A stretch of 9,603 nt of DNA from Oscillospiraceae bacterium (lineage in GTDB: Bacteria > Bacillota > Clostridia > Oscillospirales > Acutalibacteraceae), in the NCBI GenBank assembly GCA_003499325.1, contig DNIP01000107.1, forward strand, positions 1 through 9,603, in the 5' to 3' direction. Positions 1-5,980 of the stretch are shown here, piece by piece. The notes beneath the pieces were generated by a model. It was not told the origin of the DNA and made no database searches. It was given only the letters and a program-made list of their open reading frames with translations. The position numbers were made by a program, and so were the translations under genes. Position 1 is the first letter of the stretch; every line of letters starts with the position of its first letter.

Positions 1-30
1 CGCTCAGATGAACTCTGAGCGTTTCTTTTT
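1..30 (+). terminator. Rho-independent terminator of a gene off the left edge
   Basis: An 8-bp stem (1-8 paired with 14-21, CGCTCAGA/TCTGAGCG) closes a 5-nt loop and is followed by a T-rich tract at 22-30 (TTTCTTTTT). This is a classical plus-strand intrinsic terminator. No coding sequence in the window lies upstream, so it must serve a plus-strand gene ending to the left, convergent with the MATE gene. Confidence 0.8.
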
Positions 31-45
31 ATATTGTTAAACGAA

Positions 46-77
46 GAACAGCGGACAGAATATCCTGCCCGCTGTTC
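46..77 (-). terminator. Terminator hairpin of the MATE gene
   Basis: GAACAGCGG (46-54) pairs with CCGCTGTTC (69-77), and CAG/CTG (56-58 with 65-67) extends the stem across one A-C mismatch, leaving a 6-nt loop. It begins about 11 nt beyond the MATE stop codon on the minus strand. The following minus-strand sequence is only moderately T-rich (TTCGTTTAAC), so termination may be less efficient than at the terminator at 1-30. Confidence 0.65.
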
Positions 78-88
78 TGTTGACCATG

Positions 89-1444
89 TTAACTTAATTC
101 CGCTGTGTCACGAATCTCCTGTACCTCTTCCCTATCCTTGACAACGCGTTTGTTTTTCCACGCGCCGCTCTTCCAACGGATAATCATCAGAATACCGCGC
201 ACACATTCGTCCGCCGCAAGGGCAATCCATAAGCCGTAGATGCCCATATCAAGCACAACCGCGAACAGATAGGAGCCTGCGACGCTGATGATCCAGTTGG
301 ACAGCACCGCGCATACCGTCGGGAAGTAGACGTCACCCGCGCCGCGCATACAGGCGATAATCACGATATTCGTCGTTCTGCCGAACTCGAGCACCGCGTT
401 CATCAACAGGATCGTACTGCCGATAGCGAGCACCTCCGCGTTATCGGTAAAGATACTCAACAGCGGCTTACGCAATAAAATGCCGATGGTACAGGTGATG
501 ACCGTGATCACCAGCGCAGTGCGGTAGGAGCGCAGTCCCTGTCGATACGCCTGATCGTATTCCTTTGCGCCGACCAGATGACCGATCATGATCTGTGACG
601 CCTGTCCGATCGCCATCGAGAACAGATAGAAGAACATCGTGATGATCTGCACATAAGTCTTTGTGATCAGCTCATTCTCCGACAGGCAATACAGCACGAT
701 GGAGGTGATGACGAGCTGTGAGAGATTATAGAGGAAGGTCTCTAGCGCCGAGGGAATGCCGATCTTCAGCATCGAGAGAAATTCGCTTTTCGGGAACGGC
801 TTTAAGAGCCGGAACGCTCGGGGTGATTCGATCCTCGTAAACAGGATGATCACCAGAATGATACTGCTGATCACGTGGCTGATACAGGTCGCGATCGCCG
901 CGCCCTCAACACCCATCGAGGGTACGAGAAGCAGATCCAGCCCCGTGTTCAGCACATTCATGCCCGCCGTGACAAACATCGTCATGCGGGTCATGCCGTG
1001 ATTGCGGATGATGACAGAACAGCCGTTGAGCAGCGCCTGGAACATCATCGTGCCGCCGACGATGGACAGATAACGGCTCGCGTAGTCGAGGATCTGTCCG
1101 TTTGCTCCTACCAGCACCAGGATCGGTCGGTTGAACAAGAGGAAGACGGCGCTGATAATCACGCCGAAAAAGACCTGTGACGTCAACAGCAGCACCGATA
1201 CCAGAGAAGCGGATCTGCGCTTCTTCGCGCCGAGGTACTGCGAGATCATCACAGCGCCCGCGGTGGACAGGATCTGGAAGACGATGGTCACGATCGACAC
1301 GGTTTGATTGGCAGTATTGACGGACGACGCCGCTAAATCATCATAATTGCTGAGGATATATACGTCGATAAATCCGAGCAGCATAAACATGGCGGTTTCG
1401 ATAAAGATCGGCCATGCTAATTGAAAGAGCTTCAATTTTTTCAT
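89..1444 (-). CDS. MATE family efflux transporter
   Basis: This is a 451-residue polytopic inner-membrane protein of the multidrug and toxic compound extrusion family, which exports cationic drugs or metabolites by Na+ or H+ antiport. The length fits the usual ~450 residues and 12 helices in two MatE halves. The N-terminus (WPIFIETAMFMLLGFIDVY) has the typical helix-1 pattern with Pro12 and Asp27. The helix 2-3 region contains an ISQYLGAKKR loop, and the end of the first half has GVEGAAIAT. The frame stays open upstream to 1537, but those 31 extra codons cross the promoter region and do not resemble MATE proteins, so I chose ATG at 1444. The ribosome site is weak (GAGAG, 13 nt upstream); a TTG three codons earlier is an alternative. 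It is divergent from an AraC-type regulator that probably controls it. The substrate cannot be read from the sequence. Confidence 0.93.
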   Translation of the reverse strand: MKKLKLFQLAWPIFIETAMFMLLGFIDVYILSNYDDLAASSVNTANQTVSIVTIVFQILSTAGAVMISQYLGAKKRRSASLVSVLLLTSQVFFGVIISAVFLLFNRPILVLVGANGQILDYASRYLSIVGGTMMFQALLNGCSVIIRNHGMTRMTMFVTAGMNVLNTGLDLLLVPSMGVEGAAIATCISHVISSIILVIILFTRIESPRAFRLLKPFPKSEFLSMLKIGIPSALETFLYNLSQLVITSIVLYCLSENELITKTYVQIITMFFYLFSMAIGQASQIMIGHLVGAKEYDQAYRQGLRSYRTALVITVITCTIGILLRKPLLSIFTDNAEVLAIGSTILLMNAVLEFGRTTNIVIIACMRGAGDVYFPTVCAVLSNWIISVAGSYLFAVVLDMGIYGLWIALAADECVRGILMIIRWKSGAWKNKRVVKDREEVQEIRDTAELS

Positions 1445-1476
1445 TGTGATCAAAACACTCTCTAAGATTTTACTAC

Positions 1477-1505
1477 TTGCATTATATCCTTTTGCATAGT
1501 ATAAT
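1477..1505 (+). promoter_or_regulatory. Sigma-A-like promoter for the AraC-family gene
   Basis: TTGCAT (1477-1482) and a perfect TATAAT (1500-1505) are spaced by 17 bp, with a predicted start near 1512. The -35 matches consensus only in TTG. The site almost entirely overlaps the opposite-strand MATE promoter. Confidence 0.6.
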
Positions 1506-1509
1506 ACAA
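1481..1509 (-). promoter_or_regulatory. Sigma-A-like promoter for the MATE gene
   Basis: Read on the minus strand, TTGTAT (1509-1504) and a perfect TATAAT (1486-1481) are separated by exactly 17 bp. Transcription would start near 1474 and give a leader of about 30 nt. The two boxes lie on top of those of the opposing AraC promoter. Confidence 0.6.
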
Positions 1510-1556
1510 GCAGAATATACGCTATTTTTTGACACAAAACGATTATGAGGTGCAGA

Positions 1557-2426
1557 ATGTCGGCATATCAGGAAACAAAAGTCCACGGAACGCATGATTT
1601 TCCCTTTGCGGTCTATCGGGGACTCGTCCCCGAGTGGCTCAGCGATTTTCCTCTCCACTGGCATGAGGAGATGGAGATCATCTATGTGGAAAAGGGCTGC
1701 GTCAACATTTCCGTCAGGAATTCGGAATACCTTGTCCGCGACGGTGAGTTCGTGCTGATCCACCCGCAGACGATCCACTCGATCCGTCAGCACGAGGAGG
1801 ATCGCGGCTTTTATCACAATATCCTGTTCCGCTTTTCGATGCTCGAGAGCGGAATAGACGATCTGTGCCGCAAGAAGTATCTGGAGCCGATCTATCAGCG
1901 TCAGCTGCTGATGCCCGAATATATTGAGCAATCGCATCCGCTGAGCGCGAAGATTGCCCCTACGATCCGCCTGCTGCTGACCTATCAAAAGGACAGGCAG
2001 TTCGGGGATGAAATGATGATCAAGGCGAAGCTCACCGAGCTTTTGTACCATATCCTCGCATACTGTGAGGTCGCGGACAAGGATCGCGCTTACGAGGATA
2101 TCGTATTCGACAAGCTCAAGCTGTCGCTGAATTATGTGGAGGAGAATTACGCCGAGAACATCACCGCCGAATCCATGGCGGCTGTCAGCAATTATTCCGT
2201 CAGTCACTTTTCCAAGCTCTTCAAGCAGATGACGGGTATGTCTCTGACACAATATCTGAAAAACTACCGTCTGGAGATCGCCGCCAACCGACTGCGAAAC
2301 GAGCCGACCAAGGTCTCCGAGATCGCGTTATCCTGCGGCTTCTCCAACCTGTCCTATTTCTCACGCGCCTTTTATCAAAAATATCACATGACGCCGTCAG
2401 AATACAGAATCACTCCCGAGTTGTAG
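1557..2426 (+). CDS. AraC/XylS-family transcriptional regulator with cupin sensor domain
   Basis: This is a 289-residue cytoplasmic DNA-binding regulator, the usual length for AraC proteins. The N-terminal half is a cupin-like ligand-binding domain with H34-W-H36-E-E at the start of the barrel, as in AraC_binding families that sense sugars or other small molecules. The C-terminal ~95 residues (about 192-285) hold the two helix-turn-helix motifs. The second carries the family signature around G261-F-S-N-L-S-Y-F-S-R-A-F272, and the domain ends in MTPSEYR. ATG 1557 is chosen over the in-frame ATG at 1545 because GAGG at 1547-1550 sits 6 nt upstream of it and would lie inside the longer form. It is divergent from the MATE gene with overlapping promoters, so control of the transporter and of itself is the likely role. 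No strong terminator separates it from the CotH gene. The effector is unknown. Confidence 0.92.
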   Translation: MSAYQETKVHGTHDFPFAVYRGLVPEWLSDFPLHWHEEMEIIYVEKGCVNISVRNSEYLVRDGEFVLIHPQTIHSIRQHEEDRGFYHNILFRFSMLESGIDDLCRKKYLEPIYQRQLLMPEYIEQSHPLSAKIAPTIRLLLTYQKDRQFGDEMMIKAKLTELLYHILAYCEVADKDRAYEDIVFDKLKLSLNYVEENYAENITAESMAAVSNYSVSHFSKLFKQMTGMSLTQYLKNYRLEIAANRLRNEPTKVSEIALSCGFSNLSYFSRAFYQKYHMTPSEYRITPEL

Positions 2427-2428
2427 AT

Positions 2429-2449
2429 GCTTCATACTTTTGTATAAGC
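2429..2449 (+). other. Weak hairpin after the AraC gene
   Basis: GCTT-C-ATAC (2429-2437) can fold on GTATAAGC (2442-2449) around a TTTT loop with one bulged C. No T tract follows, so this is at best a weak terminator. Some readthrough from the regulator gene into the CotH gene is possible. Confidence 0.25.
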
Positions 2450-2479
2450 GGATTGTGTCAATAAAAAAGTCGGTTTATG

Positions 2480-2514
2480 TTAGATTGAAATACTGAATAA
2501 TTATATAATAATAT
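2480..2514 (+). promoter_or_regulatory. Candidate promoter of the CotH-dockerin gene
   Basis: This AT-rich stretch contains a perfect TATAAT (2504-2509) with a weak TTAGAT (2480-2485) 18 bp upstream. An alternative pairing is TTGAAA (2485-2490) with TAATAT (2509-2514), also 18 bp apart. Either gives a start near 2516-2520 and a leader of about 45 nt. Confidence 0.4.
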
Positions 2515-2526
2515 CATGAATATTTG

Positions 2527-2549
2527 TTAAGTAGACAGTGGCTGCTTAA
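2527..2549 (+). promoter_or_regulatory. 5'-leader hairpin next to the ribosome site
   Basis: TTAAGTAG (2527-2534) and CTGCTTAA (2542-2549) form an 8-bp stem, with one G-U pair, around a 7-nt loop. It ends two bases before the AGGAGG at 2551-2556. With the predicted transcription start it would sit near the 5' end of the mRNA, where such hairpins commonly stabilise transcripts or tune initiation. Confidence 0.4.
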
Positions 2550-2563
2550 TAGGAGGTTATATG

Positions 2564-4561
2564 ATGAAAAAGCCCATTGCAATAATTTTAGCGATCTTTA
2601 TGATTTTGAGTGCCATTCCCTTTGCGACCGCGTTTTCGGCGGAAGAAAAGGGCGCTCCGTCGACTTACGCGACTGTGGCGGCGCTCTATGTACATGCTGT
2701 CAGCAATTCCGTTGACAGTGAAGCTTGGCAGGCATGGCAGAGCGTGCATGACGAGGATTTTGAGGTGGAAAAGCCCAACGAAAAATACTTCTTCCTCCCC
2801 TCCTCCGCCGAAAAAAGCACCATCGACGTGTACAACGGCTTTGACGCGGACGTCACCATCAACGGCGTTTCTATCGCGTCGCACGCGACTGAGAGCGTTG
2901 CATATACCGCCGGCACCGCTTACACCGTTACAGCAGGCGGTCAGAGCTACACCCTGAAGATCATGAACTCCAATGCCGAGGGCGCGATCTACATCAACAA
3001 TCCCGACGCAGACGGCAACGGTACCGATCTGATGACTTATCTCAATGCGACGAAGGAAAACAGCGCCAAGGCGACAGGTGCGATCGTGACCCCCGACGGC
3101 AAGATCGATAATACCGCCGTCAAGAAGATCAAGGGCAGAGGCAACACCTCCTGGGACAAGCCCAAGAAGGGTTACAATATCACCTATAATCAGAAGGTCG
3201 GTATCGCCGGTATGGAGAAGAACAAGAAGTACTCCATCCTGCCCAACTATCAGGATGATTCCCTGTCGCGCAACCGCATTTTGTATGACCTTTCCGACGC
3301 GGTAGGTCTCCCCTATGCCTCCGACTCACGCTATGTCGACTTCTATGTCAACGGCTATTACTGGGGCTCTTACCTCATGTGTGAGAAGGTCGAGCCCGGC
3401 AGTCTGGTTCCCGAGGTGACCGACGACGGTTATCTCAATGAGGACGGCACCATCAAGGAGGACTTCCCCTTTATCGCAGAGGTTGACGCGAGCGCGACCG
3501 ACGGCGATTACTATGTGACCACGAACAATATGAAAATCACCATCAAGGCGCCCGAGATCGATCCCGGTCAGCCCGGTTATGAGGAGGTCAAGAACTATGT
3601 TAAAGAAAAGTTCAGCGCCTTCTATACCGCTACCGCGCCGAACGGCGACCTCTCCGCAGTCGCGGACGTCAACTCCGTCGCTAAGCTGTATCTAATCAAC
3701 GAGCTGGGCAAGAACTGGGACAGCGGCGTCTCCAGCACCTTCTTCACCTATCGTCAGGATGAAAACGGCAATTACAAGTTCTACGGCTCTCCCGTGTGGG
3801 ATTATGATAACTCGCTGGGTAACGCGACAGGTGTAAAATGGGATCTGAGAAACATCGGCGTGACCGATTACGAGGAATACACCGGTTGGTGGTGTCAGCA
3901 CAAGGGAAAGGCAAACGCCACCGCAAGGCGCTCCAACAACGTGATCGCGAGGATTTCTCAGAACGCAGCCGTCAAGGAGGTTCTGCCGAAGATCTGGTTT
4001 GAGAAATTCATGCCCGCGCTGGAGCATTTCACCGGTACAGCGATCGACAGCGAGATCAACAGCGATCTTTATACCAAGGATGCGTACTATGATCTGATCA
4101 AGGATTCTGCCGCGATGAACTATGAGAGCGGCTGGCTCCTCAACACCGGCAGCTGGATTGCGGATCACTCGAGCCAGAAGGTGGCGCACTATGACAGCAC
4201 CACACAGAAGATGGTCGTCGATGAGCAGGCGACAAAATATGCGCAGGATTTTGAAGGCATGTACAACTATGCCTCGGATTGGATGCTCAGCCGTGCCGCA
4301 TGGCTCTCGGAGCAGTTCGCGCCGAACTACACCCCCTCTCCCCTGCTCGGTGACGCAAATCTGGACGGTAAGGTGACTATCACGGACGTAACCGCCATCC
4401 AGCGTGAAATCGTTCACGTTATAACCTTTGATGATGTGGCAAGGATTTGTGCCGACGTCGATAAGGACGGTAAAGTCACTATTATTGATGCCGCCTACCT
4501 ACAGCGTTATTTAGTGGGGATCAGCAGCGTACCGAAGGGCATAGGAAAACCCATTGAATAA
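2564..4561 (+). CDS. Secreted CotH kinase family protein with C-terminal type I dockerin
   Basis: This is a 665-residue exported protein. A signal peptide covers residues 1-23 or 1-26 (KK, a hydrophobic core, then ATA/FSA). A beta-rich N-terminal region of ~110 residues follows. The CotH domain (about 135-580) shows G191-R-G-N-T-S-W197, D232-S-L-S-R-N237, G264-Y-Y-W-G-S-Y plus E274, D386 in a NELGKNWD segment, and W412-D413-Y-D415. The latter aspartates are plausible metal and catalytic residues, by analogy with the kinase-like CotH fold that phosphorylates spore-coat proteins. The C-terminus is a complete dockerin with two calcium loops, D597-x-N599-x-D601-G...D608 and D631-x-D633-x-D635-G...D642. 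It should therefore bind a cohesin on a cellulosome scaffold or the cell surface. AGGAGG (2551-2556) lies 7 nt before ATG 2564; the adjacent ATG 2561 (spacing 4) would add one Met. The substrate is unknown, and a spore-coat role is unlikely given the dockerin. Confidence 0.92.
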   Translation: MKKPIAIILAIFMILSAIPFATAFSAEEKGAPSTYATVAALYVHAVSNSVDSEAWQAWQSVHDEDFEVEKPNEKYFFLPSSAEKSTIDVYNGFDADVTINGVSIASHATESVAYTAGTAYTVTAGGQSYTLKIMNSNAEGAIYINNPDADGNGTDLMTYLNATKENSAKATGAIVTPDGKIDNTAVKKIKGRGNTSWDKPKKGYNITYNQKVGIAGMEKNKKYSILPNYQDDSLSRNRILYDLSDAVGLPYASDSRYVDFYVNGYYWGSYLMCEKVEPGSLVPEVTDDGYLNEDGTIKEDFPFIAEVDASATDGDYYVTTNNMKITIKAPEIDPGQPGYEEVKNYVKEKFSAFYTATAPNGDLSAVADVNSVAKLYLINELGKNWDSGVSSTFFTYRQDENGNYKFYGSPVWDYDNSLGNATGVKWDLRNIGVTDYEEYTGWWCQHKGKANATARRSNNVIARISQNAAVKEVLPKIWFEKFMPALEHFTGTAIDSEINSDLYTKDAYYDLIKDSAAMNYESGWLLNTGSWIADHSSQKVAHYDSTTQKMVVDEQATKYAQDFEGMYNYASDWMLSRAAWLSEQFAPNYTPSPLLGDANLDGKVTITDVTAIQREIVHVITFDDVARICADVDKDGKVTIIDAAYLQRYLVGISSVPKGIGKPIE

Positions 4562-4590
4562 ACGATCTCCGCAAACGATATAGAAATGAC

Positions 4591-4633
4591 TGCCGTTATC
4601 GGAAAGCCAAATGGATTCCGATAACGGCATTTT
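4591..4633 (+). terminator. Terminator of the CotH-dockerin gene
   Basis: A perfect 14-bp stem (4591-4604 with 4616-4629, TGCCGTTATCGGAA and its complement) with an 11-nt loop starts 30 nt after the stop codon. It is followed by TTTT and, further on, a T7 run at 4652-4658. It separates the CotH gene from the acyltransferase. Confidence 0.8.
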
Positions 4634-4687
4634 GATGTTGTGAATTTTCCGTTTTTTTCAATTATTATAGATTTTGCAGGAAAACTG

Positions 4688-4696
4688 TGTTATAAT
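4688..4696 (+). promoter_or_regulatory. Extended -10 promoter of the acyltransferase gene
   Basis: TG-T-TATAAT (4688-4696) is a perfect -10 hexamer with the upstream TG of extended -10 promoters, which can work without a good -35. No good -35 sits at 17 bp (TAGATT only). The predicted leader is about 22 nt, with GGAG at 4716-4719 six bases before the start codon. Confidence 0.55.
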
Positions 4697-4725
4697 AAAG
4701 AGCAATTTGATAATCGGAGTATGAT

Positions 4726-5814
4726 ATGCGCAAAGAAAGCATTGGCAATACCCTAAACGAACAAAAACTGAATTTCGGATCGTTCAGCTATTTCAGAAAT
4801 GCGATCTACGGCTTTGCGGCGTTATGGATCGTGATTTTTCACGGAGAGATCCTGGCGAATATCCGTGCGGAATTTGATCCATCCATCAGACTGATCAGGG
4901 ATACGATCGACATGGGCAACATCGGCGTCGATGTGTTTGTCTTTCTATCGGGTATCGGTCTGTATTTTTCCTATTCCAAAAAGCCCAAGCTCGGCACCTT
5001 CTACTACAAACGGATCGTCAGGGTCTATGTCCCCTATCTGATCATGACGCTGCCCTACATCATCTACTTTTATGTTGCGGGAGAGATGGATCTCTCGCTG
5101 ACGATCAGAACGATCCTCACGCTGAATACATGGACGGGCGAGATTGACACGATCGATTTTTGGTACGTATCCGCGATACTGGTATTCTACCTGCTCTATC
5201 CGCTGATCTTCAAATTCATTTTCCGCGAGAAAAAGACAGGCAGGCTGTCACAGGACAAGGCGGAGTTTTGGCGGATGATCATCCTCGTCGTGATGATGCT
5301 CGCCGTATCTGTCACCATCTACTATACCTCCGCCGAAATATACAACATATACAGCCGTATGCTGTCGCGCTTTGCCGCGTTCATTGTCGGCGCCTATGCC
5401 GGTAAATTGGTCAAAGAGAAAAGACCGTTCCACGTAGGCTTTTTGATCGCCTCAGTCGTCATCCTCGCGGGCGCCTATCCATTGTACGAATGTGACGTCC
5501 TGCCGGGCGTATGGGCGCGGTTTTACGGCTCTCTGACAGGCATTGCGCTGGTGTTCCTGCTGTCGCAGTTCTTTCTCCTCGTATCGGAATGGAAGATCGA
5601 TCGCTTCTTCGCGTTCTTCGGTACATTCTCGTTCGAGATCTATGTGCTCTCGATCATCGCGCGCAAGATCTATTACTATACCCCGTGGTATACCGACGGC
5701 TATGCGTTCCTGCACTACATGATCGTGATGGTGTTCGCCATCTTCGTCGCGTGGGCGGTCAGCAAGCTCGAGCAGCCGATCTTCAAGCTGTTGCTAAAGC
5801 CAAAAAAGAAATAA
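4726..5814 (+). CDS. Membrane acyltransferase, acyltransferase 3 (AT3) family
   Basis: This is a 362-residue polytopic membrane protein with about ten hydrophobic segments. Members of the AT3 family move acyl groups, usually acetyl, from the cytoplasm onto cell-surface glycans or other acceptors. Hallmarks seen are H39 at the end of helix 1 (AALWIVIFH), G67-V-D-V-F-V-F-L-S-G76, the R96-x-x-R99 motif in KRIVRVYVPY, and W146-Y-V-S followed by a FYLLYPL helix. The position that normally carries Arg or Lys ten residues before the histidine is Tyr28, with R24 nearby. No SGNH domain is attached; the protein ends right after the last helix in a Lys-rich tail (KPKKK). The start is fixed by GGAG 6 nt upstream. 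It lies between two genes for exported proteins, the downstream one carrying an SGNH domain. The acceptor is unknown: peptidoglycan, teichoic acid and exopolysaccharide are all possible. Confidence 0.88.
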   Translation: MRKESIGNTLNEQKLNFGSFSYFRNAIYGFAALWIVIFHGEILANIRAEFDPSIRLIRDTIDMGNIGVDVFVFLSGIGLYFSYSKKPKLGTFYYKRIVRVYVPYLIMTLPYIIYFYVAGEMDLSLTIRTILTLNTWTGEIDTIDFWYVSAILVFYLLYPLIFKFIFREKKTGRLSQDKAEFWRMIILVVMMLAVSVTIYYTSAEIYNIYSRMLSRFAAFIVGAYAGKLVKEKRPFHVGFLIASVVILAGAYPLYECDVLPGVWARFYGSLTGIALVFLLSQFFLLVSEWKIDRFFAFFGTFSFEIYVLSIIARKIYYYTPWYTDGYAFLHYMIVMVFAIFVAWAVSKLEQPIFKLLLKPKKK

Positions 5815-5819
5815 TTACC

Positions 5820-5860
5820 AATAGCGATACCATCATCACGGTGTCGCTATTTTCTTTTAT
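5820..5860 (+). terminator. Terminator of the acyltransferase gene
   Basis: AATAGCGATACC (5820-5831) pairs with GGTGTCGCTATT (5840-5851) over 12 bp with one G-U, leaving an 8-nt loop. TTTCTTTTAT follows at 5851-5860. It begins 6 nt after the stop codon and argues against cotranscription with the next gene. Confidence 0.85.
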
Positions 5861-5891
5861 AGAATGATATCGCGACTGTATCTGTTATTTC

Positions 5892-5916
5892 AGCAACGCG
5901 TATCATGTTGCTTTTT
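5892..5916 (+). terminator. Possible second terminator hairpin
   Basis: AGCAAC (5892-5897) and GTTGCT (5907-5912) form a 6-bp stem with a 9-nt loop, running into a TTTTT tract (5912-5916). It could back up the stronger terminator just upstream. Its 3' arm overlaps the candidate -35 box of the next gene, so it may instead be incidental. Confidence 0.35.
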
Positions 5917-5936
5917 GTCGCGGCATATGATAAAAT
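5908..5936 (+). promoter_or_regulatory. Promoter of the FN3-repeat/SGNH gene
   Basis: TTGCTT (5908-5913) and TAAAAT (5931-5936) are 17 bp apart, giving a start near 5943 and a leader of about 38 nt. The leader holds an AAGGAGA ribosome site (5964-5970) whose GGAG core ends 11 nt before ATG 5981, slightly long but usable. Confidence 0.5.
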
Positions 5937-5980
5937 AAAAGTTGATCCGTACTTCAAGAGGATAAGGAGATAAGACCATC

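Noticed and set aside
1445..1537. N-terminal extension of the MATE protein to an upstream ATG
   Set aside because: The extra 31 codons cross the -10 and -35 boxes of its own promoter and lack MATE character.
1545..1556. Upstream ATG for the AraC-family protein
   Set aside because: The GAGG ribosome site lies between this ATG and the next one, so translation from 1557 fits better.
1482..2252. Long minus-strand open frame opposite the AraC gene
   Set aside because: It is fully antisense to a well-recognised AraC protein, resembles no family, and has no ribosome site. Such frames arise from the codon bias of the real gene.
2427..2560. Riboswitch or small RNA in the AraC-CotH gap
   Set aside because: Only one weak hairpin, a candidate promoter and a short leader hairpin are visible; there is no complex conserved fold.
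3692..4417. Minus-strand open frame of about 240 codons opposite the CotH gene
   Set aside because: It overlaps the CotH and dockerin coding sequence, whose motifs prove the plus frame. The antisense product shows no domain or signal.
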